32,963 bases of DNA from Ectothiorhodospiraceae bacterium (GTDB lineage Bacteria > Pseudomonadota > Gammaproteobacteria > Nitrococcales > Aquisalimonadaceae): positions 1 through 32,963 of the forward strand of contig SLCE01000240.1 in NCBI GenBank assembly GCA_007125985.1. Reading direction: 5' to 3'. The position numbers were made by a program, and so were the translations under genes. Below are positions 1-7,041 of the stretch, piece after piece; the first letter of the stretch is position 1, and each line of letters begins with the position of its first letter. A model generated the notes under the pieces. It was not told the DNA's origin, did no database searches, and worked only from the letters and a program-made list of their open reading frames with translations.

Positions 1-1
1 C

Positions 2-91
2 GGGGGTCCTGATGCCGGACTGTCGGCCGCATGGACGCGGCCGACAAGCCTACAGGGAAGTATTCACGGCGCGTCCGGCATCAGGACCCCC
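2..91. repeat. Nested perfect palindrome downstream of nrdB
   Basis: A 19-bp perfect inverted repeat has arms at 2-20 and 73-91. It encloses a second perfect 9-bp hairpin with arms GTCGGCCGC and GCGGCCGAC around a 6-nt loop (about 22-45). It lies just past the nrdB stop codon, so it could end the nrdAB transcript. There is no clear U-tract, and the two-level structure looks more like a dispersed REP-type repeat than a simple terminator. No open reading frame of interest lies in 1-147. Confidence 0.7.
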
Positions 92-147
92 ACCACCAGC
101 CGGCTCGGAGCCGCGTTGATGCCTTGTACGCCGCTGGTCTTCGGAAC

Positions 148-1251
148 TCAGTCCCAGCTTAGGGCGCCGCCGGTGCGGTACTCCGTGACCCGGGTTTCGA
201 AGAAATTTTTCTCCTTCTTCAGGTCCATGATCTCGCTCATCCACGGCAGCGGGTTCTCCGCCCCGGGGAAGGCCTCCGGCAGTCCGATCTGGGCCAGCCG
301 GCGGTTGGTGATGAAGCGCAGGTACTCGGTCATCATGTCAGCATTCATGCCGAGCACGCCGCGGGGCATGGTGTCGCGGGCGTAGGCCGCTTCCAGTTCC
401 ATGCCCTCGATAATCAGCTGTCGCATCTCCTGCTGGAAGCGGTCGGTCCAAAGCTGCGGGTTCTCCAGCTTGATCTGGTTGATCATGTCGATGCCGAAGT
501 TCATGTGCATCGACTCGTCCCGCAGGATGTACTGAAACTGCTCCGCCGTTCCGGTCATCTTGTTGCGCCGCCCCAGGCTGAGTACCTGGGCGAAGCCGGT
601 GTAGAAAAAGATGCCCTCAAATACCACGTAGAAGGCGATCAGGTCGCGCAGCAGGCGCTGATCGGCCTCCGGTGTGCCCGTGACGAAGGTGGGGTCTCCC
701 AGGCTTTGGGTGAACGGCAGGGCCCACTCGGCCTTGGCGGCCACCGCGGGCACTTCCCGGTACATGTTGAACACCTCGGCCTCGTCCATGCCGAGCGATT
801 CGATAATGTACTGGTAGGCGTGGGTGTGGACGGCTTCCTCGAAGGCCTGGCGCAGCAGATATTGGCGGCACTCCGGATTGGTGATATGTCGGTAGACGGC
901 CAGCACCAGGTTGTTGGCCACCAGCGAGTCGGCGGTGGAGAAAAATCCCAGGTTGCGCTTGACGATGGTGCGCTCGTCCTCGCTGAGCCCGTCGCGGGAT
1001 TTCCACAGCTCGATGTCGCGGCCCATGGGGATTTCCTGCGGCATCCAGTGGTTTTCGGAACCAGCCAGGTATTTGTCCCAGGCCCATCGGTATTTGAACG
1101 GCACCAGTTGGTTGAGGTCAGCTCGGCAGTTGATGATCTTCTTGTCATCCACCTGCACCCGGCGCGCGCCCAGCTCGATGTTTTCCAGCCCGGTGGCGCC
1201 GGCCATGCCCTGTTCACTGTTTCTTTCTTCTGCGGTGTTCCAGTCCAACAT
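148..1251 (-). CDS. nrdB: Ribonucleoside-diphosphate reductase, class I small (radical) subunit
   Basis: The 367-residue protein is the R2 subunit, which holds the di-iron site and tyrosyl radical that start deoxynucleotide synthesis in NrdA. All expected ligands are visible and spaced as in E. coli NrdB: D108, E139, H142, E212, E246 and H249. The radical tyrosine is Y146, seven residues after E139, so this is not the Phe-containing class Ic type. The C-terminal tail (GGALSWD) is the type of peptide that docks on the large subunit. The ATG at 1251 follows an AAGGAG ribosome-binding site. The gene lies 214 nt downstream of nrdA on the same strand; the gap holds nothing I recognise, and co-transcription is likely. 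Family and class are certain. Confidence 0.97.
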   Translation of the reverse strand: MLDWNTAEERNSEQGMAGATGLENIELGARRVQVDDKKIINCRADLNQLVPFKYRWAWDKYLAGSENHWMPQEIPMGRDIELWKSRDGLSEDERTIVKRNLGFFSTADSLVANNLVLAVYRHITNPECRQYLLRQAFEEAVHTHAYQYIIESLGMDEAEVFNMYREVPAVAAKAEWALPFTQSLGDPTFVTGTPEADQRLLRDLIAFYVVFEGIFFYTGFAQVLSLGRRNKMTGTAEQFQYILRDESMHMNFGIDMINQIKLENPQLWTDRFQQEMRQLIIEGMELEAAYARDTMPRGVLGMNADMMTEYLRFITNRRLAQIGLPEAFPGAENPLPWMSEIMDLKKEKNFFETRVTEYRTGGALSWD

Positions 1252-1465
1252 GCGATTGTCTCCTTGACTGATTTGCGTCGTCTGCTCTTGCTGCTATCGG
1301 TTGCGGGTGCTCGTGCGGGCTTCGAATCGGCTACTGCTGGGAGGCCTGCTTGGGTGGCTGCGCGTGAAGCCGTGCCCCTAGCGCGGAAGTCACCCAGTCA
1401 AGGCCAGAACGAAGCCCGCAACAAACAACGCTGCGTTCCGAGCACCAGACGCCTTCAACGGTTTG

Positions 1466-4261
1466 CTACTGGCACGCCTCGCAGCCCGGGTCCTCAATGG
1501 CGCAGGCCTGGGGTTGCGGGGAAGGTGCCGAGGGCACGCGGTTGAGCGCACCGTCTGTCACCGTGCTTTTCTCCACATGCGTGGCCCCCATGGAGCGCAG
1601 GTAATAGGTGGTTTTCAGCCCCTGACGCCAGGCCTCCAGATACAGCTGCTCCAGCTTTGGCCCGGAGGGTTCCGCCATGTAGAGATTCAGGCTCTGCGCC
1701 TGGTCCAGCCACTTCTGTCGTCGCGAGGCCGCCGCCACAAGCCATTTCGGATCCAGTTCGAAGGCGGTGGCGAACAGCGCCTTGAGATCGTCCGGCACGC
1801 GGTCCATGGGCTGGATGCTGCCGTCGTAGTACTTGAGATCGTTGACCATCACCGGATCCCACAGGCCGCGCTCCTTGAGCGCCCGCACCAGATATGGGTT
1901 GACCACGGTGAACTCTCCGGAGAGGTTCGATTTCACATAGAGGTTCTGGTACGTGGGATCAATGCCCTGGGAGACGCCGACAATATTCGCGATGGTGGCG
2001 GTGGGTGCGATAGCCAGGCAGTTGGAATTGCGCATGCCGCCGCGCACCTTTTCGCGCAACGCATCCCAGTCCAGGGTGCCGTGGGTGTCCATATGGCAGC
2101 CGCCATCCCGGGCATCGGCCACGTAGCGGATGGAGTCCACGGGCAGCACGCCCTGGTTCCACAGCGAGCCCTGGAATGACTGGTAGCTGCCGCGCTCCCG
2201 GGCCAGTTCGGCGGATGCCTCGATGGCGTAGTAGCTGATCGCCTCCTGACTGCGGTCCGCGAAATCCACGGCATCCTCGCTGGCATAGGAATAGCCGAGC
2301 CGGTAGAGGGCATCCTGGAAGCCCATCACGCCCAGGCCCACCGGCCGGTGGCGCAGATTGGCGCGGCGTGCCTGCGGCACGCTGTAGTAGTTGATGTCGA
2401 TAACGTTATCCAGCATCCGCATGGCGGTGCGCACGGTGCGGCGCAGGCGTTCGTGGTCGATGCCCTCCGGACCCACGTGGGAGGCGAGGTTCACCGAACC
2501 CAGGTTGCACACCGCGATCTCTTCGTCCGAGGTGTTCAGCGTGATCTCAGTGCAGAGATTGGAACTGTGCACCACGCCCGCATGCCGCTGCGGCGAGCGC
2601 AGGTTGCAGGGATCCTTGAAGGTGATCCACGGGTGGCCGGTCTCGAACAGCATGGACAGCATCTTGCGCCAGAGCTGTTTCGCGGAGACCACCTTGTGAT
2701 TGCGAACCCCGCCCTGTTTCGCCCGCGCCTCCAGTTCCTCGTAGGCTGCCCTGAACGCGCGGCCATAGAGTTCGTGGAGGTGGCCGGCCTCGTCGGGAGA
2801 GAACAGGGTCCAGTCGGCGTCGGCCAGCACGCGTTCCACGAACAGGTCGGGCACCCAGTGGGCCGTGTTCATGTCGTGGGTCCGGCGGCGGTCGTCGCCG
2901 GTGTTCTTGCGCAGTTCCAGGAATTCCTCCACGTCCAGGTGCCAGGTTTCCAGGTAGGCGCAGACCGCGCCCTTACGCTTGCCGCCCTGGTTGACGGCCA
3001 CGGCCGTGTCGTTCGCCACCTTGAGAAACGGCACCACGCCCTGGGACTTGCCATTGGTGCCCTTGATGTAAGCGCCCAGTGCCCGGACCCGCGTCCAGTC
3101 ATTGCCCAGGCCACCGGCGAACTTGGACAGCAACGCGTTGTCCCGGATGGCGCCGTAGATGCCGGCCAGGTCATCAGGCACCGTGGTGAGGTAGCAGCTG
3201 GACAGCTGCGGCCGCAGGGTGCCGCTGTTGAACAGGGTGGGGGTGGAGCTCATGAAATCGAAGCTGGACAACAAGCGGTAGAACTCGATGGCCCGCTCCT
3301 CGCGATCAACCTCGTTCAGCGCAAGGCCCATGGCCACCCGCATGAAAAAGGCCTGGGGCAGTTCAAAGCGGGTGTCCTCCCAGTGCAGTAGGTAACGGTC
3401 GTACAGGGTCTGCAGGCCCAGGTAGTTGAATTGCCGGTCGCGGTCGGTGTCCAGCACCTTGCCGATCCGGTCGAGATCGAAGTCCAACAGCCGCGGATCC
3501 AGCAATTCCAGTTCCACCGCACGCCGGACGTAACGCGGGAAGTAGCCGGCGTAGCCCTCCTCGATGCCGTCGGCTGGCACAGCCTCCGGGTGGTGGGACA
3601 GGAACTCCAGGGCCTCGCGGCGCAACTGGTTCAGCAGTAATCGGGCAGCGGCGTAGCCGTATTCGGGTTCGCGCTCGATCAGGCTGCGGGCGCACATCAC
3701 CAGGGCCCGGTTTATCTCGCCCTCGGTGACGCCGTCGTAGAGGTTGCGATGGACGTCCCGCAGGATGCGTGCCGGGTCGGTCTCCGGCAGGCCGTCGCAG
3801 GCGTCCTCCAGCCGCGCCCGCAGCCGTTCTTCGTCCAGCGGGATTCGCTGGCCGTCGGCCCGCGTCATGCTGAGCCCGGCGGGAGCTTTGTCGGCCGGGG
3901 GCTGCTGCGCGGCCCGCCGACGCGCGTGCTCCTCGCGGTAGAGCACGTAAGCCCGTGCCACCTTGTGCTCACCGGCGCGCATCAAAGCCAGTTCCACCTG
4001 GTCCTGAATATCCTCGATGTGGATGGTGCTGATATCCGGTTGGCGGGTGAGGGCGGCCACCACATGCTCGGTGAGGCGGGCCACCTTTTCCTGGATGCTG
4101 GCGGAATCATCTGCCTTGCTCTCCTCGAGGGCGAGAAAGGCCTTTTTCATGGCCAGGCTGATCTTGTCCGGCTTGAAGTCGGTTAACTCCCCGCTGCGGC
4201 GGATGACGCGTAGCCGGGATTGGCGGGTGCTTTGCGGGATGGATTCAGCGAGTGCTGACAT
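1466..4261 (-). CDS. nrdA: Ribonucleoside-diphosphate reductase, class I large (catalytic) subunit with two ATP-cones
   Basis: The 931-residue catalytic subunit reduces ribonucleoside diphosphates to deoxy forms. Two ATP-cone domains lie in tandem at the N-terminus (about 17-115 and 130-220), the arrangement known from Pseudomonas NrdA, where ATP/dATP set overall activity. Active-site features are present: redox cysteines C356 and C585, the N568-L-C570-x-E572 motif with the thiyl-radical cysteine, and a C-terminal C927-E-A-C930 pair that is re-reduced by thioredoxin or glutaredoxin. The ATG at 4261 is preceded by AGGAGG. The leader carries a cobalamin riboswitch and a hairpin that hides this ribosome-binding site, so expression should fall when B12 is plentiful. 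Subunit identity is certain. Confidence 0.97.
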   Translation of the reverse strand: MSALAESIPQSTRQSRLRVIRRSGELTDFKPDKISLAMKKAFLALEESKADDSASIQEKVARLTEHVVAALTRQPDISTIHIEDIQDQVELALMRAGEHKVARAYVLYREEHARRRAAQQPPADKAPAGLSMTRADGQRIPLDEERLRARLEDACDGLPETDPARILRDVHRNLYDGVTEGEINRALVMCARSLIEREPEYGYAAARLLLNQLRREALEFLSHHPEAVPADGIEEGYAGYFPRYVRRAVELELLDPRLLDFDLDRIGKVLDTDRDRQFNYLGLQTLYDRYLLHWEDTRFELPQAFFMRVAMGLALNEVDREERAIEFYRLLSSFDFMSSTPTLFNSGTLRPQLSSCYLTTVPDDLAGIYGAIRDNALLSKFAGGLGNDWTRVRALGAYIKGTNGKSQGVVPFLKVANDTAVAVNQGGKRKGAVCAYLETWHLDVEEFLELRKNTGDDRRRTHDMNTAHWVPDLFVERVLADADWTLFSPDEAGHLHELYGRAFRAAYEELEARAKQGGVRNHKVVSAKQLWRKMLSMLFETGHPWITFKDPCNLRSPQRHAGVVHSSNLCTEITLNTSDEEIAVCNLGSVNLASHVGPEGIDHERLRRTVRTAMRMLDNVIDINYYSVPQARRANLRHRPVGLGVMGFQDALYRLGYSYASEDAVDFADRSQEAISYYAIEASAELARERGSYQSFQGSLWNQGVLPVDSIRYVADARDGGCHMDTHGTLDWDALREKVRGGMRNSNCLAIAPTATIANIVGVSQGIDPTYQNLYVKSNLSGEFTVVNPYLVRALKERGLWDPVMVNDLKYYDGSIQPMDRVPDDLKALFATAFELDPKWLVAAASRRQKWLDQAQSLNLYMAEPSGPKLEQLYLEAWRQGLKTTYYLRSMGATHVEKSTVTDGALNRVPSAPSPQPQACAIEDPGCEACQ

Positions 4262-4293
4262 GGTGTCCTCCTATCGTCCGTTTGGAGGAACCA
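4261..4293 (-). promoter_or_regulatory. SD-sequestering hairpin before nrdA
   Basis: In the nrdA leader the sequence UGGUUCCUCC (4284-4293 in complement) can pair with the Shine-Dalgarno region GGAGGACACCA (4261-4271 in complement). This gives a 10-bp helix with one bulged C and a 12-nt loop. The helix covers the whole AGGAGG and reaches the first base of the AUG. It is a natural expression platform for the riboswitch upstream: ligand binding would favour this OFF hairpin and block translation. The pairing is seen directly; the switching is inferred. Confidence 0.7.
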
Positions 4294-4384
4294 TCGCGGA
4301 ATGCGGGTAGGGATGTCGTGCTGCGCAGGCGTGAAACGGCAACTGCCTCACGGCAGAGATTCGGGTGCCCGTCAGATTCGATCC

Positions 4385-4558
4385 GTCCCCAGTCACCTTT
4401 GACGCGAAGGTTCCTGGCAGTCCTCGGAGGTATTCGGGCTCGATGGTCGAACCGCCTGGGCGGCGTTCCGCCATCACACCGTTGCGCGACAGCCCCGGAT
4501 TCTCACCGGTGTTCCCCTCGCGATCACGGATACCACATTTGGTGTCCGTGATGAGGAT
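4385..4558 (-). promoter_or_regulatory. Cobalamin (B12) riboswitch in the nrdA leader
   Basis: Read on the minus strand, the leader contains the conserved B12-box core at 4477-4507, GGUGAGAAUCCGGGGCUGUC followed by GCGCAACGGUG. It is preceded by the GGGGAA segment and followed by a conserved CUGCCAGGAA-type stretch. A 13-bp helix (about 4522-4551, one G-U pair) opens the aptamer. Cobalamin riboswitches normally repress B12 synthesis or transport genes or a B12-independent isoenzyme. Here the target is the B12-independent class I reductase. The 3' boundary is approximate. Confidence 0.88.
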
Positions 4559-4565
4559 GGTTATC

Positions 4566-4594
4566 AACATATAGGTGTGTTCGCTTTCTGGCAA
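4566..4594 (-). promoter_or_regulatory. Candidate sigma-70 promoter of nrdA
   Basis: On the minus strand TTGCCA (4589-4594) is separated by 17 nt from TATGTT (4566-4571). Transcription would start near 4559, just ahead of the riboswitch aptamer, which is where a promoter is needed. Each hexamer has only partial consensus match. The stretch 4595-4772 upstream holds no gene or other signal I can support. Confidence 0.45.
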
Positions 4595-4772
4595 GGGGCG
4601 TGCAGTGTTGAGCCGTGGATGAGGTGCGTTTCCCTGCACACGCACTGAGGCAAACAGGATGGAGTTCGGACACGCTGTGAATACGTCCATGTACGCTTGC
4701 CGGCGAGGTCCCTCTCACCGACAGTCCCAACTCCACCCTGCCTGCCGGTTGCTCAAGGCCACCGCGCCGCTC

Positions 4773-4801
4773 TTGCAATGGTCATCCCGCTTTCATAAAC
4801 T
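4773..4801 (+). promoter_or_regulatory. Candidate promoter of tRNA-Gly
   Basis: TTGCAA (4773-4778) and TAAACT (4796-4801) are 17 nt apart, and the predicted start is about 10 nt before the tRNA gene. Both hexamers match the consensus at four of six positions, so this is a plausible but weak call. Confidence 0.4.
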
Positions 4802-4819
4802 GCCGCCAACTGGACGCAG

Positions 4820-4895
4820 GCGGGTGTAGCTCAGCTGGTAGAGCACAACCTTGCCAAGGTTGGGGTCGAGGGTTCGAGTCCCTTCACCCGCTCCA
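4820..4895 (+). tRNA. tRNA-Gly (anticodon GCC)
   Basis: The gene has a full cloverleaf: 7-bp acceptor stem GCGGGTG/CACCCGC, D-arm with AGCTCAGCTGGTAGAGC, anticodon loop CTTGCCAA and T-arm GGTTCGAGTCC. The 3' CCA is encoded. Anticodon GCC reads GGC and GGU glycine codons. A strong intrinsic terminator follows within 8 nt, so it is transcribed alone. Confidence 0.98.
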
Positions 4896-4902
4896 GGCAA
4901 TG

Positions 4903-4937
4903 ACGCCTCGCGGTGACTCCATCGCGGGGCGTTTTCG
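4903..4937 (+). terminator. Intrinsic terminator after tRNA-Gly
   Basis: A 10-bp stem, ACGCCTCGCG (4903-4912) with CGCGGGGCGT (4923-4932, one G-U pair), has a 10-nt loop and runs into TTTT. This is a textbook rho-independent terminator and separates the tRNA from the next gene. Confidence 0.85.
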
Positions 4938-4962
4938 TTTCCGACACTCCGGGGCGTCATTC

Positions 4963-5514
4963 ATGAGTCGCGACACATACCGCATCACCGTTGGCGCCAT
5001 CAGCCGGGATTTGCCGCTGTACGAAATGAAGCCCGGGCTGCGTATCGCGGTCCTGAATATCCTCGGGGATACCGAATTGGCGGAGGAAGCCGCCACGGTA
5101 CTGGCCGGGCGGCTTGCGGCGGAGGACTACGACGTGCTGGTGACCCCGGAAGCCAAGAGTATCCCCCTTGCCCATGCACTGGCCGTGCGCACCGGGCAGC
5201 CCTATGTCGTTCTACGTAAGAGCTACAAGCCCTACATGGGGGATGCGCTGGAGGCCACCACGGTGTCCATCACCACTGGTGCTCCCCAGACCCTCTACCT
5301 GGATGAGAAGGACAGGCGCCTGGTGGAAGGCCGGCGCGTGGTCCTGCTCGATGATGTCGTGAGCACAGGGTCCACGCTGCAGGGCATGAAACAGCTCATG
5401 AAGGAGGCTGGCGCCGACGTTGCGGCCACGGCCGCCATCTGTACGGAAGGGGATGCCGGCAACGGCGGCGACGTGATCGCCGCCGCCCATCTGCCGCTGT
5501 TCGAAGCCTCTTAG
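4963..5514 (+). CDS. Purine phosphoribosyltransferase-like protein (type I PRTase fold)
   Basis: The 183-residue protein has the signature PRPP-binding loop VVLLDDVVSTGST, which defines type I phosphoribosyltransferases. The conserved segment around PEAKSIPLAHALA, followed by YVVLRKSYKPYMG, resembles adenine and xanthine PRTases that salvage purine bases with PRPP. The exact base cannot be told from sequence. I chose the ATG at 4963 (MSRDTYRITV). The upstream in-frame start at 4900 would lie in the tRNA terminator. The ribosome-binding site is weak. The TAG stop (5512-5514) lies in the first bases of the adjacent inverted-repeat element, so the present C-terminus may have been set by its insertion. 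Confidence 0.85.
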   Translation: MSRDTYRITVGAISRDLPLYEMKPGLRIAVLNILGDTELAEEAATVLAGRLAAEDYDVLVTPEAKSIPLAHALAVRTGQPYVVLRKSYKPYMGDALEATTVSITTGAPQTLYLDEKDRRLVEGRRVVLLDDVVSTGSTLQGMKQLMKEAGADVAATAAICTEGDAGNGGDVIAAAHLPLFEAS

Positions 5515-5674
5515 GGAAGTGCTGATCCATTCCCATGGTATCCTGGCTTTGCGGCGTGCTTGCGTGCAAGACGCGGCTCGCAGGTAATGGCTAGCCCTTG
5601 CCTGCGAGCGCCGCCCGGTCAGCGCGCGCGAATGGCTCCGCAGAGTACTATGGGAATGGATCAGCGCTTCCCTA
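5512..5674. mobile_element. 163-bp MITE-like element with 29-bp terminal inverted repeats
   Basis: The terminal repeats at 5512-5540 and 5646-5674 match over 29 bp with two mismatches; the ends read TAGGGAAGYGCTGATCCATT. The element has no ORF and is flanked by TA on both sides, fitting a TA-type target duplication. The core includes a perfect 9-bp hairpin, GCTCGCAGG (5576-5584) with CCTGCGAGC (5601-5609), which may terminate both convergent transcripts. Each terminal TAG is the stop codon of the adjacent gene. A related single end occurs at 26395-26422, after selB. Confidence 0.75.
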
Positions 5675-6328
5675 GTTCCGCAGACTGATCACCGGCCAGC
5701 CCCGGGCCTGGGCCAATTCCCGTAATTGCTTGTCCGGGTCCACTGCCACGGGGTTGGTCACCTTCTCCAGCAGCGGCAGGTCGTTATGGGAGTCGCTGTA
5801 GAACCAGCTCTGCCGGGGTTGTTCGCTGCGTTCGGCAAGCCAGATGTCCAGTGCCTTCACTTTGCCTTCCCGAAAGGTCGGTTCATCAATCACTTCTCCC
5901 GTGTAGCGGCCTCCACGGAATTCCGGTGTGGTGGCCAGCAGGTGTTCGACGCCGAACAGCTCCGCGATGGGGCCGGTGATAAAGCGGTTGGTGGCGGTGA
6001 TGATCATGGTCACATGGCCGCGATGTGCGTGGTCCCGGACCAGTTCCTGTCCTGCCTCGAGAACGATGGGGCGGATGATTTCTTGCAGGAACTCGGCGCG
6101 CAGGGCGTGGAGTTCCTCCGCCGGGTAACGGGTCAGTGGCTCCAGCGCGAACCGCAGGTAGGCACGCACATCCAGTTCCCCGCGCTTGTAATCTTCATAG
6201 AAGCGCTGGTTTTGCGCATCGTAGCTGGCTTTGTCCACCAGGCCGCGCTCCACTACGAAACGCCCCCAAAGATAATCGCTGTCTCCGGCGAGCAGGGTGT
6301 TGTCCAGGTCGAATATGGCAAGTGTCAC
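5672..6328 (-). CDS. HAD-superfamily phosphatase, subfamily IB (SerB-like)
   Basis: The protein starts with the HAD motif I, IFDLDNTLL, in which the first Asp is the phospho-acceptor nucleophile and the second the acid. A long helical cap follows. Motif II is the IITAT segment, and motif IV is YSDSHNDLPLL with the metal-binding acidic residues. The G-K-V-K segment gives the motif III lysine. This architecture matches the SerB/CicA-like IB phosphatases; the substrate is unknown. I prefer the GTG at 6328 because an AGGAGA lies 7 nt before it; a longer start at 6373 would add 15 residues with no ribosome-binding site. The length is then 218 residues. The stop codon TAG (5672-5674) lies inside the repeat element. 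Confidence 0.85.
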   Translation of the reverse strand: MTLAIFDLDNTLLAGDSDYLWGRFVVERGLVDKASYDAQNQRFYEDYKRGELDVRAYLRFALEPLTRYPAEELHALRAEFLQEIIRPIVLEAGQELVRDHAHRGHVTMIITATNRFITGPIAELFGVEHLLATTPEFRGGRYTGEVIDEPTFREGKVKALDIWLAERSEQPRQSWFYSDSHNDLPLLEKVTNPVAVDPDKQLRELAQARGWPVISLRN

Positions 6329-6468
6329 GGAATGCTCTCCTGGTCGGGCGTTGACAGATCGCACCTGTTTCAAGGCCCGCCATTGTATCCAGTCGCCGCC
6401 GCATTTGCCGATTCGCGCCTGCGTGTGGAAAAATAGGTTTGATAATCGTGGTCTGGAAAAGTCAATAA

Positions 6469-7014
6469 GTGATTGATTCCGAAGGTTTTAGGGCGAATGT
6501 CGGCATTATTCTGACCAATGACGAAGGGTCTGTTTTCTGGGCTCGGCGCATTGGTCAGAATGCCTGGCAGTTCCCGCAGGGCGGAATCAGACACAATGAA
6601 ACGCCGGAGGAGGCCCTTTACCGGGAGCTGGCTGAAGAGGTGGGCTTGCAGCCCGAGCATGTGGAACTGGTGGGCTCCACCACCCGCTGGCTGCGCTATC
6701 ATCTTCCCAGGCGGCTCATCCGGCGCAACCGCAAGCCGGTGTGTATCGGCCAGAAGCAGCTTTGGTTCATGCTGCGCCTTGTGGGAGACGAGGCGGATGT
6801 CCGTCTCGACGCCAGCGAGCGCCCGGAGTTCGACGACTGGTGCTGGGTGGATTACTGGAAACCGGTGCGCGAGGTCGTGTTCTTCAAGCGCCGGGTGTAT
6901 CACTGCGCCCTGGAGGAACTTGCCCCGCTGGTCTTCCCTGAAGGGGCTCCGGAACCGCCATCCATGCCGCGTCCAGACCGCACGCGTCGCCGTCGGCAGG
7001 GCGCCAGCGGCTGA
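6469..7014 (+). CDS. rppH: RNA 5'-pyrophosphohydrolase
   Basis: RppH converts 5'-triphosphate RNA to monophosphate RNA and so triggers RNase E decay. The 181-residue protein has a full Nudix box, with G38, E44, R52-E53, E56-E57 and G59-L60 fitting G-x5-E-x7-R-E-U-x-E-E-x-G-U. The N-terminus ([14 protein letters not shown]) and the WQFPQGGI segment are typical of RppH rather than other Nudix enzymes. The start is a GTG with a weak ribosome-binding site. ptsP follows after 27 nt, the common rppH-ptsP order in gammaproteobacteria, so they probably share a transcript. The C-terminal tail is rich in Arg and Pro. Confidence 0.95.
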   Translation: MIDSEGFRANVGIILTNDEGSVFWARRIGQNAWQFPQGGIRHNETPEEALYRELAEEVGLQPEHVELVGSTTRWLRYHLPRRLIRRNRKPVCIGQKQLWFMLRLVGDEADVRLDASERPEFDDWCWVDYWKPVREVVFFKRRVYHCALEELAPLVFPEGAPEPPSMPRPDRTRRRRQGASG

Positions 7015-7041
7015 ATCCTTTACAGAGCCCCCGGACAGATC

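Noticed and set aside
1252-1465. Possible small gene or structure between nrdA and nrdB
   Set aside because: No start with ribosome-binding site, no conserved motif and no strong hairpin were seen; only the nrdB ribosome-binding site can be supported.
505-1545. Long plus-strand ORF of 346 codons opposite nrdB
   Set aside because: It is a GC-rich antisense shadow of nrdB with no recognisable family features; NrdB is certain on the minus strand.
2348-3391. Long plus-strand ORF of 347 codons opposite nrdA
   Set aside because: It is an antisense shadow rich in His, Val and Gly, typical of high-GC mirror frames.
4562-4582. NrdR box near the nrdA promoter
   Set aside because: The CACACCTATATGTTGA stretch only partly resembles the NrdR consensus, and the usual second box one to three helical turns away is not evident.
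4900-4962. Upstream start for the phosphoribosyltransferase at 4900
   Set aside because: It would place coding sequence inside the tRNA-Gly terminator and add residues with no family match.
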